The position numbers were made by a program, and so were the translations under genes. Positions 1 to 8,155 of a DNA stretch of 8,155 bases are shown one piece after another. The notes under the pieces were generated by a model. It ran no database searches. It saw nothing but the letters and a program-made list of their open reading frames with translations, and was not told the origin of the DNA. Source of the stretch: Pseudidiomarina aestuarii (GTDB lineage: Bacteria; Pseudomonadota; Gammaproteobacteria; Enterobacterales; Alteromonadaceae); the NCBI GenBank assembly GCA_003030745.1, contig PYVG01000036.1, forward strand, positions 1 to 8,155. Direction: 5' to 3'. Each line of letters opens with the position of its first letter. The first letter of the stretch is position 1.

Positions 1-1695
1 CACATAATCGACCAAAATCTTTTGAATTTCATCTGGGCTGCGATAGATAGATTGACTGCCGTTTAAGCCCGCAAAGTCACCCCCACCAGCCGCACGATAG
101 TTGTTGGTAGCCACTAAGATGAGTTGCTCACCGGCTATAGGCTTGCCCTGATACCGTAAACTGGTGATGCGCTTGCCGATGGGTTGAGTTGGATCTATCT
201 GATACTCGAGCCCATAAAAACTATCAACGTTATAGCTGGGTATCTTGGTGTTGATGTAACTAAAGGGCGATTCAGCCTGACCAGCCACAAAACCTTCAGC
301 ACTGCGCTCCAACCACAGTTTCAACTCACGACCACTGATGCGAACGAGCTCCAGCGTGTTCGGGTAGCGATACAAATCGCCAATATCCCCTAACGTGACC
401 GCGCCTGCTTCGATAAGCGTATAGCTCGTATCGTCTTCGCTCAGAGCTGTCACGAAAGGTGCGGCGGAGCTCACGACAGGAAGTGTACCGAGCTGTTGCC
501 GAATTTCGGGATCTTGGATTTGTCGTAGATGCCAAAGTTGCGCTTCATGAATGAATTGCAGCGATGCTGTCGGTTGGATTCGAGCATAGCGATGATCCAA
601 GTCAATCGCTGTAGTCCCGACCGGTTGTTTGACGTATTCCAGGGTTTGTTGATGCGCAGCAGCAACCAATGCTTCGATATCCTTGGCTTTCGCTGCTGAA
701 ATCGGCCGCGCTTCGCTGTGGCTTGATATTACCTGCCATTCGCCATCATGGTGTTGTAGCTGAAGATCGATGATTCCAATGTGGGAGCCATAAACCCCAG
801 GTTGAACCGCTGCGATACCCTGTATCTTACCGTTCACACTATCAACGTTTGGTAATTGATCATACACCTGAGTACCGGGGAACACTTCATGCTGGTGACC
901 AAACAAAATGGCATCAATACCGGGCGTTTGTGCAATCAGATGCAGCGCTTGCTCGGCATCGGTTGGAAGCGCAGTATTTTTGGGCATTCCGGTGTGCGCT
1001 ACGAGCACGACAATGTCAGCGCCCTGCTCTTGCACTTCCGCTACACCTCGCGCGGTGGCCATGACCATATCCTGACTACGAATCTTGTCTTGCAGGTGTT
1101 GTTGATCCCACATCATGATTTGTGGCGGTACGACGCCCACAAAGCCTATTTTAATTGGCTGCATTGAACCATCTGAAGCTTGTAGAGTACGATCGAGTAC
1201 TACGGTTTGACGCAACCACTTTGGAAATCGAGTGGAAGCCGACTCAAGTGCCTCTATATTTGCGCTTATCACCGCAAAATCCGCTTGCGCATAGGTTTGC
1301 CACAATGCATCCAGACCAAAATTGAATTCGTGATTGCCAATATTGGCAACATCAAACTGCAAATGATTCAGTACCTGAATGATGGGGTTTTGATCGGGGC
1401 TATGTTGCTGCGCCCAACTTGCCAGCGGCGAGCCTTGAATTAGGTCGCCATTGTCAATCAAGATATGATTAGGTTGTTCCGCCTTCGCATCACGAATGGT
1501 TGCAGCGGTGTGAACCAAGCCACGTTGAACAACTGCACCGGTAAAGTAATCAAAGCCTGTCACCTCACCGTGGACATCACTCGTTTCAATGAGTCTCAAG
1601 GTCGCAGAAATGGGAGTTGTTGCGGGTGATGTCGACGCTAGCATGGTAACTAAGCTAAGCACTCCAAGGTATGTGTAACCCAGTGTAGCGCTCAT
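1..1695 (-). CDS. cpdB: 2',3'-cyclic-nucleotide 2'-phosphodiesterase/3'-nucleotidase CpdB (3' end off the window)
   Basis: Periplasmic bifunctional enzyme that opens 2',3'-cyclic nucleotides to 3'-nucleotides and then removes the 3'-phosphate, so nucleosides can be taken up. The frame is open for 565 codons from ATG 1695 to base 1; E. coli CpdB is about 647 residues, so roughly the last 70-80 are missing. After a Sec-type signal peptide (about 1-25), the metallophosphatase domain shows DVH (D40, H42), NGD (82-84), GNHEFN (120-125), AHTG (H234) and GHQH (266-269), the expected metal ligands. The phrase VVPPQIMMWD (188-197) is typical of CpdB rather than UshA. The C-terminal nucleotide-binding domain has YRYPNTL (442-448) and ATNNYRAAGG (529-538); aromatic residues there (Y442/Y444, Y533) probably stack on the base. 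ATG 1695 is the only usual start codon in the frame downstream of the TAA at 1759-1761 and before the signal peptide. It overlaps the zapC stop as ATGA and has no Shine-Dalgarno, suggesting coupled translation. The family call is firm; the exact substrate range is inferred. Confidence 0.95.
   Translation of the reverse strand, partial: MSATLGYTYLGVLSLVTMLASTSPATTPISATLRLIETSDVHGEVTGFDYFTGAVVQRGLVHTAATIRDAKAEQPNHILIDNGDLIQGSPLASWAQQHSPDQNPIIQVLNHLQFDVANIGNHEFNFGLDALWQTYAQADFAVISANIEALESASTRFPKWLRQTVVLDRTLQASDGSMQPIKIGFVGVVPPQIMMWDQQHLQDKIRSQDMVMATARGVAEVQEQGADIVVLVAHTGMPKNTALPTDAEQALHLIAQTPGIDAILFGHQHEVFPGTQVYDQLPNVDSVNGKIQGIAAVQPGVYGSHIGIIDLQLQHHDGEWQVISSHSEARPISAAKAKDIEALVAAAHQQTLEYVKQPVGTTAIDLDHRYARIQPTASLQFIHEAQLWHLRQIQDPEIRQQLGTLPVVSSAAPFVTALSEDDTSYTLIEAGAVTLGDIGDLYRYPNTLELVRISGRELKLWLERSAEGFVAGQAESPFSYINTKIPSYNVDSFYGLEYQIDPTQPIGKRITSLRYQGKPIAGEQLILVATNNYRAAGGGDFAGLNGSQSIYRSPDEIQKILVDYV
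1621..1695 (-). other. Predicted Sec signal peptide of CpdB
   Basis: CpdB residues 1-25 form a hydrophobic stretch (YLGVLSLVTMLA, residues 9-20) followed by small residues ending in SPA, a plausible signal peptidase I site near residue 25. The mature metallophosphatase domain starts shortly after, at LRLIETSDVH (33-42). No lipobox cysteine is present, so this is not a lipoprotein. Unusually, no lysine or arginine lies before the hydrophobic core. The cleavage position is by eye. Confidence 0.6.
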
Positions 1696-2246
1696 GCTTG
1701 CTTGGGAACGATATCGAGCTGCTGTGAGGAACGCATGAGCGGATGTTCTTGCATACGATTATGCAGAACTTTGATGACATCAAATTGACGGATTTGTTTA
1801 ATTTCTGATAACGCCATAGCGTCGTCTAATAACATACACTCGGCAAATTCGTCATCGGCGGCTAACAGTACAAATTCAGCGTTAGCAAAGCCAGAATTCA
1901 AACACAGTGGTGTTCCAGCTTCAAAGGTATCAAACGTCGATTCTTCTGCTTGTTGAAAGTGCCAACTTTGTGGCATCTGCGGTCGACCAAACCGTTGCAA
2001 AATCGAATGGTTGAGTGCTGCTTGCATAATCAGCGTGGGTGACCAACGGTCGAGAGCATGTAATGCGTCGTAAATGGTTTGAAAAGCCTGCGCATCTTCC
2101 CGAGTAAATGCGGCATTCATAGCGTACAGAGGAGCTAAACGAGACGTTTTATAAGGACACAGATGGCTGAGACCATCGCCCAATTCGATGCTGAGCTGTT
2201 GCTGCTCTGGGTTATAGACCCAGCGCCATGCACTCGAAGCCTGCAC
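1692..2246 (-). CDS. zapC: Cell division protein ZapC (FtsZ-ring-associated)
   Basis: Cytoplasmic protein of 184 residues (E. coli ZapC is about 180) that binds FtsZ directly at the Z-ring, promotes lateral association of protofilaments and lowers FtsZ GTPase activity; this role is known from E. coli. Recognition rests on the N-terminal WRWVYN (7-12), the family hallmark RPQMPQSWHF (88-97), a CLNSGFANAEFVLL strand region (115-128) and QFDVIKVLHNRM (154-165), which aligns with the corresponding region of the E. coli protein. The start is GTG at 2246: a TAA lies in frame at 2265-2267, no other start codon lies between, and the WRW motif begins six residues in. An AGGGA sits six bases upstream. 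The gene follows pyrD, as in E. coli, and its TGA overlaps the cpdB ATG by four bases. No membrane segment is seen. Residues between the motifs are poorly conserved, as usual in this family. Confidence 0.9.
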   Translation of the reverse strand: MQASSAWRWVYNPEQQQLSIELGDGLSHLCPYKTSRLAPLYAMNAAFTREDAQAFQTIYDALHALDRWSPTLIMQAALNHSILQRFGRPQMPQSWHFQQAEESTFDTFEAGTPLCLNSGFANAEFVLLAADDEFAECMLLDDAMALSEIKQIRQFDVIKVLHNRMQEHPLMRSSQQLDIVPKQA

Positions 2247-2304
2247 AGTGTGTCCCTGTTGTTGTTATTTGAAGTGGTAGTAAGCTACCGAATTCTCATG
2301 CATT
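2247..2304 (-). other. pyrD-zapC intergenic gap with small inverted repeat and possible leader ORF
   Basis: The only non-coding space between genes in the window, 58 bases. It contains a perfect 5-base inverted repeat, GGTAG-CTTA-CTACC on the transcribed strand (2276-2289). No T-run follows, so it does not look like an intrinsic terminator. A 12-codon frame, ATG 2303 to TAA 2265-2267, spans the repeat and is preceded eight bases upstream by GAGGG inside the end of pyrD. No convincing -35/-10 pair is visible. The likely reading is read-through from pyrD into zapC, with a local translation signal for zapC. Confidence 0.5.
2253..2258 (-). promoter_or_regulatory. Shine-Dalgarno sequence of zapC
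   Basis: On the minus strand this reads CAGGGA, followed by six bases and the GTG start. It is the only AG-rich stretch near that start and supports choosing GTG 2246. The spacing is normal; the match to the anti-Shine-Dalgarno is partial. Confidence 0.55.
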
Positions 2305-3315
2305 TTACAAGCCCTCAACAATTTCTTTGATACGTTTAGGGCCGTGATAAATAAAGCCTGTGTAGATCTGTACGAGTGACGCGCCGGCATCCAGTTTGGC
2401 TTGAGCGGTTGTAGCACTATCAATACCGCCAACGGCGATAATGGGAATTTTTCCAGCTAAGTGTTCGGCTAGTGCAGCAACAATTTTAGTGCTGGCGTCA
2501 AAAAGAACTTTACCGCTCAAACCGCCGGCTTCCTTAGCGTGCTCTGCCCCAACTACTGCGGTTCTATCTAACGTCGTATTGGTAGCAATAACGGCATCAA
2601 TGTCGTGCAACAGCAAAGCAGCCGCAAAATCCGCCACTTCAGTGGTAGACAAATCTGGAGCTATTTTAACTGCCAACGGCACGTAACGTCCGTGCTCTTG
2701 GTGAAGTTTTCCTTGCTCTGCTTTTAACTGCGCCAGTAAATCAGCTAATGCCGCGCCGTGTTGAAACGCACGCAAACCAGGCGTATTCGGTGATGATATA
2801 TTCACAGTAATGTAACTAGCGTACGGATATACCCGACGCATGCAGTAGAGGTAGTCATCCACCCCTTGTTCATCTGGAGTATCTTTATTCTTACCGATAT
2901 TCACGCCCAGAATGCCGCGAAAGCGCATTGTTTTGATGTTCTCCACACAGGCATCAACACCGAGGTTATTGAAACCCATACGGTTAATTATCGCCTCATG
3001 AGCAGGCAAGCGAAACAAGCGTGGCTTGGGATTGCCGGACTGCGGGCGTGGCGTGACCGTGCCCACTTCAATAAAGCCAAATCCCATCTCCGCAAAAGCA
3101 TCGATGCAGGCGCCATTTTTATCAAGACCGGCGGCTAAGCCAACTGGATTTGGAAATGTGAGCCCCATGACTTGTAGCGATCGCCCGCTGACTTGCTGAC
3201 GCCAGAGTGATGCTAGCGGGGTACGCTGCCCCCGACTGAGCATCCCAATAGTTAGATCGTGCGCGCGCTCTGCGTCGAGACGAAACAGCAACGCGCGGGC
3301 GAGATCATACATCAT
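2305..3315 (-). CDS. pyrD: Dihydroorotate dehydrogenase (quinone), class 2
   Basis: Oxidises dihydroorotate to orotate in the fourth step of de novo pyrimidine synthesis, passing electrons through FMN to the membrane quinone pool. At 336 residues it has the same length as E. coli PyrD, and key residues fall at the same numbers. The N-terminal helices (about 1-35, [13 protein letters not shown]) are the membrane-associating, quinone-channel part that marks class 2. The alpha/beta barrel follows with AAGLDKNG (K66), [18 protein letters not shown] (85-102), [10 protein letters not shown] (111-120), [11 protein letters not shown] (172-182, catalytic Ser175), KIAPDLS (K217), ATNTTLDR (N246) and the FMN-phosphate-binding AVGGIDS (294-300) and QIYTGF (316-321). 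A catalytic serine rather than cysteine fits class 2. The first of two adjacent ATGs (3315 and 3312) is chosen because it aligns with E. coli residue 1. It overlaps the gdhB stop as ATGA with no Shine-Dalgarno upstream. The gene appears intact. Confidence 0.98.
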   Translation of the reverse strand: MMYDLARALLFRLDAERAHDLTIGMLSRGQRTPLASLWRQQVSGRSLQVMGLTFPNPVGLAAGLDKNGACIDAFAEMGFGFIEVGTVTPRPQSGNPKPRLFRLPAHEAIINRMGFNNLGVDACVENIKTMRFRGILGVNIGKNKDTPDEQGVDDYLYCMRRVYPYASYITVNISSPNTPGLRAFQHGAALADLLAQLKAEQGKLHQEHGRYVPLAVKIAPDLSTTEVADFAAALLLHDIDAVIATNTTLDRTAVVGAEHAKEAGGLSGKVLFDASTKIVAALAEHLAGKIPIIAVGGIDSATTAQAKLDAGASLVQIYTGFIYHGPKRIKEIVEGL

Positions 3316-6300
3316 GCGTTTGGTGCTGCCGGCGCAGTCGTCAAACAGTTATGATTGAGCAACATCAACTCACGCAGTGCCACTGAGAACTTCGCAAACT
3401 CGTGTGTCTTGGTAGTTTTGAAATCAGTCAGCATATGCTGCCAACGCTCTACGAATACCTGATTCCGATCCAACCAAGCCGCAAGAGCTGCTTGAGCATC
3501 CATTTTCTTATCTGCCGTGTTCAACATGCTCATGGTTAATGAACGCTGTTGCCAGTCGAGCTCCTCACGGAACGCTGCACGAGCAAGCGCCTGCCAGTGG
3601 TTATCAACCGGTTGACCATTGATTTGATCCAAGAACCAATGCAATGACACTTTGGCACCCAGATTGAAGTAAGCTTCTGCCACCACAGACACTTTACGCC
3701 CCGATTCGTTGACAATATCGGCTATATCGAGCGCCGAGAATACAGTGGTTAATAAGGCGATCTGTTTAGCGAGTGCTGCTGGAACACCTTGAGCCTCAAA
3801 CTTTTCGATATTCTTCTCAATTTGGCTACGCTCATCTGCCACTAAATAATCCAATGCATTCTTGCGCAGGTCATTGAAGCTCGCCTGATAGAAATCAAGA
3901 TGCTCTTGGATGGTATTTAGGTTAGGTTTGCGATGCCGTAAGAACCAGCGTGTCGCTCGACGCACGACCCGACGTAATTGGAACAGCATTTGGTTTTGAA
4001 CATCTGCAGGGATCTTGTTGTTCCCGGCTTCAATTTGCTCCATCAGGCCACGTAAATTAAAGCACTCACGCGCAACCACATAAGCTGACGCGACTTCAGC
4101 AACCGTTGCCCCGGTCACATCTTGCTTGCGGAACACAAAGTTTGGCCCCATGTCGTTGACAATATTGTTCGCTAGACGTGTTGCAATAATCTGTGCCCGC
4201 AGTGGATGTGCCTGCATCGCTTCAGCGTAGTGCTCTTGCAACGGTTTCGGGAATGCATTGAGTAACGAGCGAGCATGGAAAGGATCCGCCATAATCGCAT
4301 CGTCCAGCAATTGTTCTTTCAGAACCATCTTGCCATATGCAGTGATCACGGCTAACTCAGGTCGAGTGAGTCCTTTACCCGTTGCTTGGCGCTCTGCCAA
4401 TTCATCGTCATCTGGCAAAAATTCGAGTGAACGATTCAACTGGCCTTCTCGCTCGAGATGATGAATAAAGCGCTGCATTTCTTTGATCTGGTCAGGCCCA
4501 CGCAATCCGGTTACAGAGATTGATTGTGACTGGCGGTGACAGTCTTTTAAGACAATTTGCGCAACTTCTTCGGTCATGTCATACAGTAATTTATCACGTT
4601 GCTTACGCGTTAAATCACCGTTCAGAACTAGCCCGTTCAGCAATATTTTGATATTTACTTCGTTATCCGAGCAATCTACGCCACCGACGTTATCGATTGC
4701 ATCGGTATTGATTCGGCCACCATTGCGAGCGTATTCAATACGTCCCAATTGGGTAAAGCCTAGGTTACCACCCTCACCCACAATTTTGGCTTTCAACTCT
4801 TTACCGTTGACTCGTAAGGCGTCATTCGCGCGGTCGCCGACATCTGAGTCAGTTTCTTTCGAGCCTTTCACGTAGGTACCAATACCGCCGTTCCAAAGCA
4901 GATCAACCGGCATGGTTAGAATGGCTCGGATCATCTCAGTCGGTGTCATCGACTTCTTCTGAGTATTGAACAGCTTCTTCATTTCCGGAGTCAGCTCAAT
5001 GGCTTTTAAGCTCCGTAAAAAGACACCACCACCCTGAGAAATCAGTGATTTGTCATAGTCGTCCCAGCCTGAACGCGGCAGATGGAACAGGCGCTCACGT
5101 TCTTTGAACGATTTTGCTGCCTGCGGATCTGGGTCGATAAAGATGTGCATATGGTTAAATGCAGCAATTAAGCGCGTGTGTTTCGACAACAACATCCCGT
5201 TACCGAATACGTCACCCGCCATGTCACCCACGCCAATGGCAGTGAAGTCAGTTGTTTGACAGTCCACGCCTATTTCACGGAAGTGTCGTTTAACCGATTC
5301 CCAGCCACCGCGTGCGGTAATGCCCATCTTCTTATGGTCGTAACCAACAGAACCACCCGACGCGAACGCATCCCCCAGCCAGAAGTTATATTCAGCTGAA
5401 ATACTATTGGCGATATCGGAGAATGTAGCCGTCCCTTTGTCAGCGGCGACTACCAAATAGGTATCGTCTTCGTCATGACGAACTACATTTTCAGGTGGAA
5501 TCACTTCACCATTGACGATGTTATCGGTGATGTCGAGTAATGCACGGATAAAGGTGCGGTAACATTCCTTACCTTCCTCCAGCATTCCTTCGCGATCTTC
5601 TGGTAAATGTTTACAGAAGAAACCACCTTTCGCGCCAACGGGAACAATCACAGTATTCTTCACTTGTTGCGCTTTCACTAAGCCCAACACTTCAGTACGG
5701 AAGTCTTCGCGACGATCCGACCAGCGTAAACCACCCCGCGCAACCTTACCGCCGCGTAGATGTACGCCTTCAACCGCTGGTGAATACACGAAAATTTCAT
5801 ATTTAGGCAATGGTAGCGGCATTTCCGGCACCATTTCTGGAAGAAACTTCACAGATATGTAGGACTTCTCGTTTCCTTGCGCATCAGCTTGGAAGAAGTT
5901 CGTGCGCAGCGCGGCCAGAATCAATTCAACGTAACGTCGAATGATGCGGTCGTCATCTAAGTTTGCAACATTCTCAAGCTCATTGTTGATGCGGGTTTCG
6001 AGCGCTTCAATTTTCTTATCGCGTGACTTCGTACCTGGCTCAAATTTGGTAAAGAACAACTTCACCACCAGTTTTGAAATCAACGGATATTTACTAAAGG
6101 TGCTCTCAATGTAGCTTTGGCTAAAGGTGGTGCCAATTTGACGCATATATTTTGCAAACATCCGCAAAATGACGACTTGGCGCCCCGTCAAGCCGGCGCT
6201 GAGTACCAAACGGTTGAAACCGTCGTCCTCAAAATGTCCTGACCATACTTTGGCAAAGGCATCTTGGAACAAGTCACGAGCTGCCTCTAAATCTAGTTTG

Positions 6301-8155
6301 GTGTTGCTGTGCAACATCTGGAAATCAAGTACCCAATAGACTTTGCCGTCAGTAGTTTTGATTTGGTATGGGCTTTCACCAATGATTCGCAAACCGAAGT
6401 TCTCGAGCATTGGCAGCACATCAGACAGGTGAATTGGTTCGTCTTTGTGGAACAATTTTAAGCGAACTTTCTTACTATTTTCATTTTCTTCACGCGGTCG
6501 ATAGAACAGCATGCCGAGTTTGTTATCTTCATCCAACGCTTCCAATTGCTGAATATCTGCAATAGCGATAGACGGCAGAACTTCCTCCTTATAAGCACGC
6601 GGGAATGCATTCGCGTAACGCTTGTTCAAGCCATTCGCTCGAGCCTCGCCGAAAGTGCTACGAAGAATACGTTCGAAGTTATCTTCCCAAGTGCGTGCTG
6701 CTTCAATTAGATTCTGTTCAAGTTCTTTCACGTCAATGTCCTGTACGTGGTCACCAATGCGCACGGTGTAATGCGTCCGTGCCAAAGAAGATTCCGAAAA
6801 ATAAGTTGTGAAGTCCACTTCACGATCACTTTTCAGTGACGTGGATAAAATGCCTTGTGTACGCTGTCGTAACAGCGTGTTGTAACGTTCTTTGGGAACA
6901 TAAACCATGCAAGATGCGAAGCGGCCAAAGATGTCACGTCGCACAAATAAACGCGTCATGTCGCGCTCTTGCATTTGCAACACTCCTAAGCCCACGTCCA
7001 GCAGGTCTTCTTCACTCGCCTGAACGATTTCGTCACGCGGATAGGTTTCGAGAATATTGAGTAATGCTTTTGCTGCGTGCGAATTCAGCGCAAAACCAGA
7101 CGCTTCCATGACGCGCTGAATTTTGTCGCCTACCAGAGGCACATCGCGCGCGCTATTATTATAGAACGAGCTCGAATACAGGCCGATGAAGCGGTCTTCG
7201 CCAATGACTTTACCGTTCTTATCAAAGCGTTTGACGCCGATATAATCACTGTAGGCTGGGCGATGAACTCGTGACTTGGAGTTCGTTTTCGTGACCAGTA
7301 ATAAGTTATCGTCAAAGGTCAGGTCACGCGCGACTTCGGGCAACGATGAGACCAAGCGCTCTTTATTAATCGCTGACTTGCGCATCAGACCAAGGCTTGA
7401 TTCCGCTTGCTGCCGAATCACGTAATCACCCTCAATGGCGGCGAGGTCGTAACGGCGATACCCCATCAAGGTGAAGTTATCTTGTGACAGCCATTTCAGG
7501 AAAGTTTGTGCTTCTTTCAGTTTCTGCTTCGGGCCTGGATATTTGATATCACTCAAGCTATGAGCGATTTCTTCCAGTTTCGCGCGCATCGGCTGCCAAT
7601 CGGCTACCGCTAATGTGACTTCATCCATCACCGATGCCAATTCACGCTTTAGCAACGCAATAGCTTCTTTACTGTTCTGTCGATCCACCTCGATCAAAAA
7701 GACCGTATCAACTTCGTTATCTTCGTTGCGCGTACCGGCTTTCAGTAATTCAATGATTTCATTCTTGTCATTGCGTTTGTGACTGATAGGAAGGTGCAAT
7801 AACAAATGCGAGTTAATACCCAGCCGCGACAACGCCATGCGAATCGAATCCACCATAAACGGCATATCCGACTGAATAATTTCGATGATGGTATGAGAGG
7901 ACTCCCAGCCATGCCGAGCCACCTCGGGGTTAAACACTTTAATCAGTGCTTTCTCGCTCGGTTGGTACTCGTTGAAGCTATGCCACAACCCTACTACGGC
8001 ACCGTACAGATCACTGTCATTCCGCAGTGCCAGATCATTCGGTGAAATGTTCTTGAATAACCTCAAGGCAAAATCTTTGATGATCTCTGGTCGATCCGTC
8101 GCTCGCTTTTGAATCAGATCGGCCACTTTCTGCAAAATTACGGGAATCTGGCTAT
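3312..8155 (-). CDS. gdhB: NAD-specific glutamate dehydrogenase, large (180-kDa, GDH180/GdhB) class; 5' end off the window
   Basis: Cytoplasmic enzyme that oxidatively deaminates L-glutamate to 2-oxoglutarate and ammonium with NAD+, mainly catabolic. At least 1613 codons are visible without a stop, matching the roughly 1600-residue class known from Streptomyces clavuligerus and Pseudomonas aeruginosa. Residues here are numbered from the TTG at 8135. A regulatory N-terminal half carries ACT-like regions: around 80-155 ([12 protein letters not shown], near 88-99), from about 400 ([14 protein letters not shown], 401-414) and about 550-625 ([14 protein letters not shown]). The catalytic part has [13 protein letters not shown] (801-813), K826, VGAKGGF (K836, the likely catalytic lysine motif), [14 protein letters not shown] (968-981) and the nucleotide-binding [13 protein letters not shown] (1120-1132). 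A long helical C-terminal region follows. The frame stays open to base 8155. The TTG has no Shine-Dalgarno and relatives start about 10-15 residues earlier, so the true start is probably outside. The TGA overlaps the pyrD ATG. In P. aeruginosa this class is allosterically controlled by amino acids; the ACT-like regions fit that, but effectors cannot be read here. Confidence 0.96.
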   Translation of the reverse strand, partial: SQIPVILQKVADLIQKRATDRPEIIKDFALRLFKNISPNDLALRNDSDLYGAVVGLWHSFNEYQPSEKALIKVFNPEVARHGWESSHTIIEIIQSDMPFMVDSIRMALSRLGINSHLLLHLPISHKRNDKNEIIELLKAGTRNEDNEVDTVFLIEVDRQNSKEAIALLKRELASVMDEVTLAVADWQPMRAKLEEIAHSLSDIKYPGPKQKLKEAQTFLKWLSQDNFTLMGYRRYDLAAIEGDYVIRQQAESSLGLMRKSAINKERLVSSLPEVARDLTFDDNLLLVTKTNSKSRVHRPAYSDYIGVKRFDKNGKVIGEDRFIGLYSSSFYNNSARDVPLVGDKIQRVMEASGFALNSHAAKALLNILETYPRDEIVQASEEDLLDVGLGVLQMQERDMTRLFVRRDIFGRFASCMVYVPKERYNTLLRQRTQGILSTSLKSDREVDFTTYFSESSLARTHYTVRIGDHVQDIDVKELEQNLIEAARTWEDNFERILRSTFGEARANGLNKRYANAFPRAYKEEVLPSIAIADIQQLEALDEDNKLGMLFYRPREENENSKKVRLKLFHKDEPIHLSDVLPMLENFGLRIIGESPYQIKTTDGKVYWVLDFQMLHSNTKLDLEAARDLFQDAFAKVWSGHFEDDGFNRLVLSAGLTGRQVVILRMFAKYMRQIGTTFSQSYIESTFSKYPLISKLVVKLFFTKFEPGTKSRDKKIEALETRINNELENVANLDDDRIIRRYVELILAALRTNFFQADAQGNEKSYISVKFLPEMVPEMPLPLPKYEIFVYSPAVEGVHLRGGKVARGGLRWSDRREDFRTEVLGLVKAQQVKNTVIVPVGAKGGFFCKHLPEDREGMLEEGKECYRTFIRALLDITDNIVNGEVIPPENVVRHDEDDTYLVVAADKGTATFSDIANSISAEYNFWLGDAFASGGSVGYDHKKMGITARGGWESVKRHFREIGVDCQTTDFTAIGVGDMAGDVFGNGMLLSKHTRLIAAFNHMHIFIDPDPQAAKSFKERERLFHLPRSGWDDYDKSLISQGGGVFLRSLKAIELTPEMKKLFNTQKKSMTPTEMIRAILTMPVDLLWNGGIGTYVKGSKETDSDVGDRANDALRVNGKELKAKIVGEGGNLGFTQLGRIEYARNGGRINTDAIDNVGGVDCSDNEVNIKILLNGLVLNGDLTRKQRDKLLYDMTEEVAQIVLKDCHRQSQSISVTGLRGPDQIKEMQRFIHHLEREGQLNRSLEFLPDDDELAERQATGKGLTRPELAVITAYGKMVLKEQLLDDAIMADPFHARSLLNAFPKPLQEHYAEAMQAHPLRAQIIATRLANNIVNDMGPNFVFRKQDVTGATVAEVASAYVVARECFNLRGLMEQIEAGNNKIPADVQNQMLFQLRRVVRRATRWFLRHRKPNLNTIQEHLDFYQASFNDLRKNALDYLVADERSQIEKNIEKFEAQGVPAALAKQIALLTTVFSALDIADIVNESGRKVSVVAEAYFNLGAKVSLHWFLDQINGQPVDNHWQALARAAFREELDWQQRSLTMSMLNTADKKMDAQAALAAWLDRNQVFVERWQHMLTDFKTTKTHEFAKFSVALRELMLLNHNCLTTAPAAPNA

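Noticed and set aside
849..1167. Open frames on the plus strand across the cpdB region.
   Set aside because: They lie opposite strongly conserved CpdB motifs (GHQH, AHTG, PPQIM) and give no recognisable protein; they are antisense shadows.
2276..2289. Inverted repeat as a rho-independent terminator after pyrD.
   Set aside because: The stem is only five base pairs and is followed by ACTTCAAATAAC with no T-run, so it does not fit an intrinsic terminator.
2285..2299. A second ATG in the pyrD-zapC gap reads M-R-I-R then TAG, resembling the MRIK start of E. coli ZapC.
   Set aside because: It is out of frame with zapC, stops after four codons and lies over 70 bases before the WRW motif, whereas E. 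coli has eight codons between. Chance similarity is more likely than a displaced ancestral start.
2265..2309. TTGTAA followed 17 bases later by TAGCTT as a zapC promoter.
   Set aside because: The second element matches TATAAT poorly and overlaps the inverted repeat; the spacing alone is not enough support.
2866..3138. A 90-codon plus-strand frame opposite pyrD.
   Set aside because: It mirrors the conserved FMN-binding core of PyrD, has no ribosome binding site that I can see and no family features.
7077..7315. Overlapping open frames on both strands within the N-terminal half of gdhB.
   Set aside because: They sit inside an intact 1600-residue coding sequence with clear family motifs on both sides; nothing suggests a nested gene.
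1..8155. A hidden novel system, mobile element, CRISPR array or RNA gene.
   Set aside because: Almost every base is accounted for by four well-known, intact-looking genes. I saw no direct repeats, att-like sites, tRNA-like cloverleaf or compositional break.

Overview
This window is an ordinary bacterial chromosomal segment with four genes, all on the minus strand and packed head to tail. In transcription order, from right to left, they are a giant NAD-specific glutamate dehydrogenase (gdhB, 5' end off the window), quinone-dependent dihydroorotate dehydrogenase (pyrD), the Z-ring protein ZapC (zapC), and the periplasmic 2',3'-cyclic phosphodiesterase/3'-nucleotidase CpdB (cpdB, 3' end off the window). 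The proteins and the pyrD-zapC adjacency, also found in E. coli, point to a gammaproteobacterium. A 180-kDa-class GDH beside pyrD and zapC, with roughly balanced base composition, suggests an Alteromonadales-like lineage (Shewanella, Idiomarina and relatives). The genus cannot be fixed from this sequence.

Layout: gdhB fills 3312-8155 and enters at the right edge with its reading frame still open. A 4-base ATGA stop/start overlap (3312-3315) joins it to pyrD (2305-3315). A 58-base gap (2247-2304) follows; it holds a short inverted repeat, a possible 12-codon leader ORF and the ribosome binding site for a GTG-started zapC (1692-2246). A second ATGA overlap (1692-1695) joins zapC to cpdB, which runs off the left edge at base 1 after 565 codons. 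Neither overlapping start has a visible Shine-Dalgarno sequence, so pyrD and cpdB look translationally coupled to the gene before them. No terminator or convincing promoter separates any of the four, so they are probably one transcription unit driven from beyond the right edge.

Functionally, the cytoplasmic GDH oxidises glutamate to 2-oxoglutarate and ammonium. PyrD links de novo pyrimidine synthesis to the quinone pool. ZapC stabilises FtsZ polymers at the division site. CpdB recovers nucleosides from 2',3'-cyclic and 3'-nucleotides in the periplasm. PyrD and CpdB both feed the nucleotide supply; the pairing with GDH and ZapC is probably conserved neighbourhood rather than one pathway.

I see no RNA gene, CRISPR array, insertion sequence, prophage or defence system, and no evidence of an undescribed system. 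The points worth a second look are small: start-codon choices, the pyrD-zapC gap, the zapC-cpdB overlap and the CpdB signal peptide.
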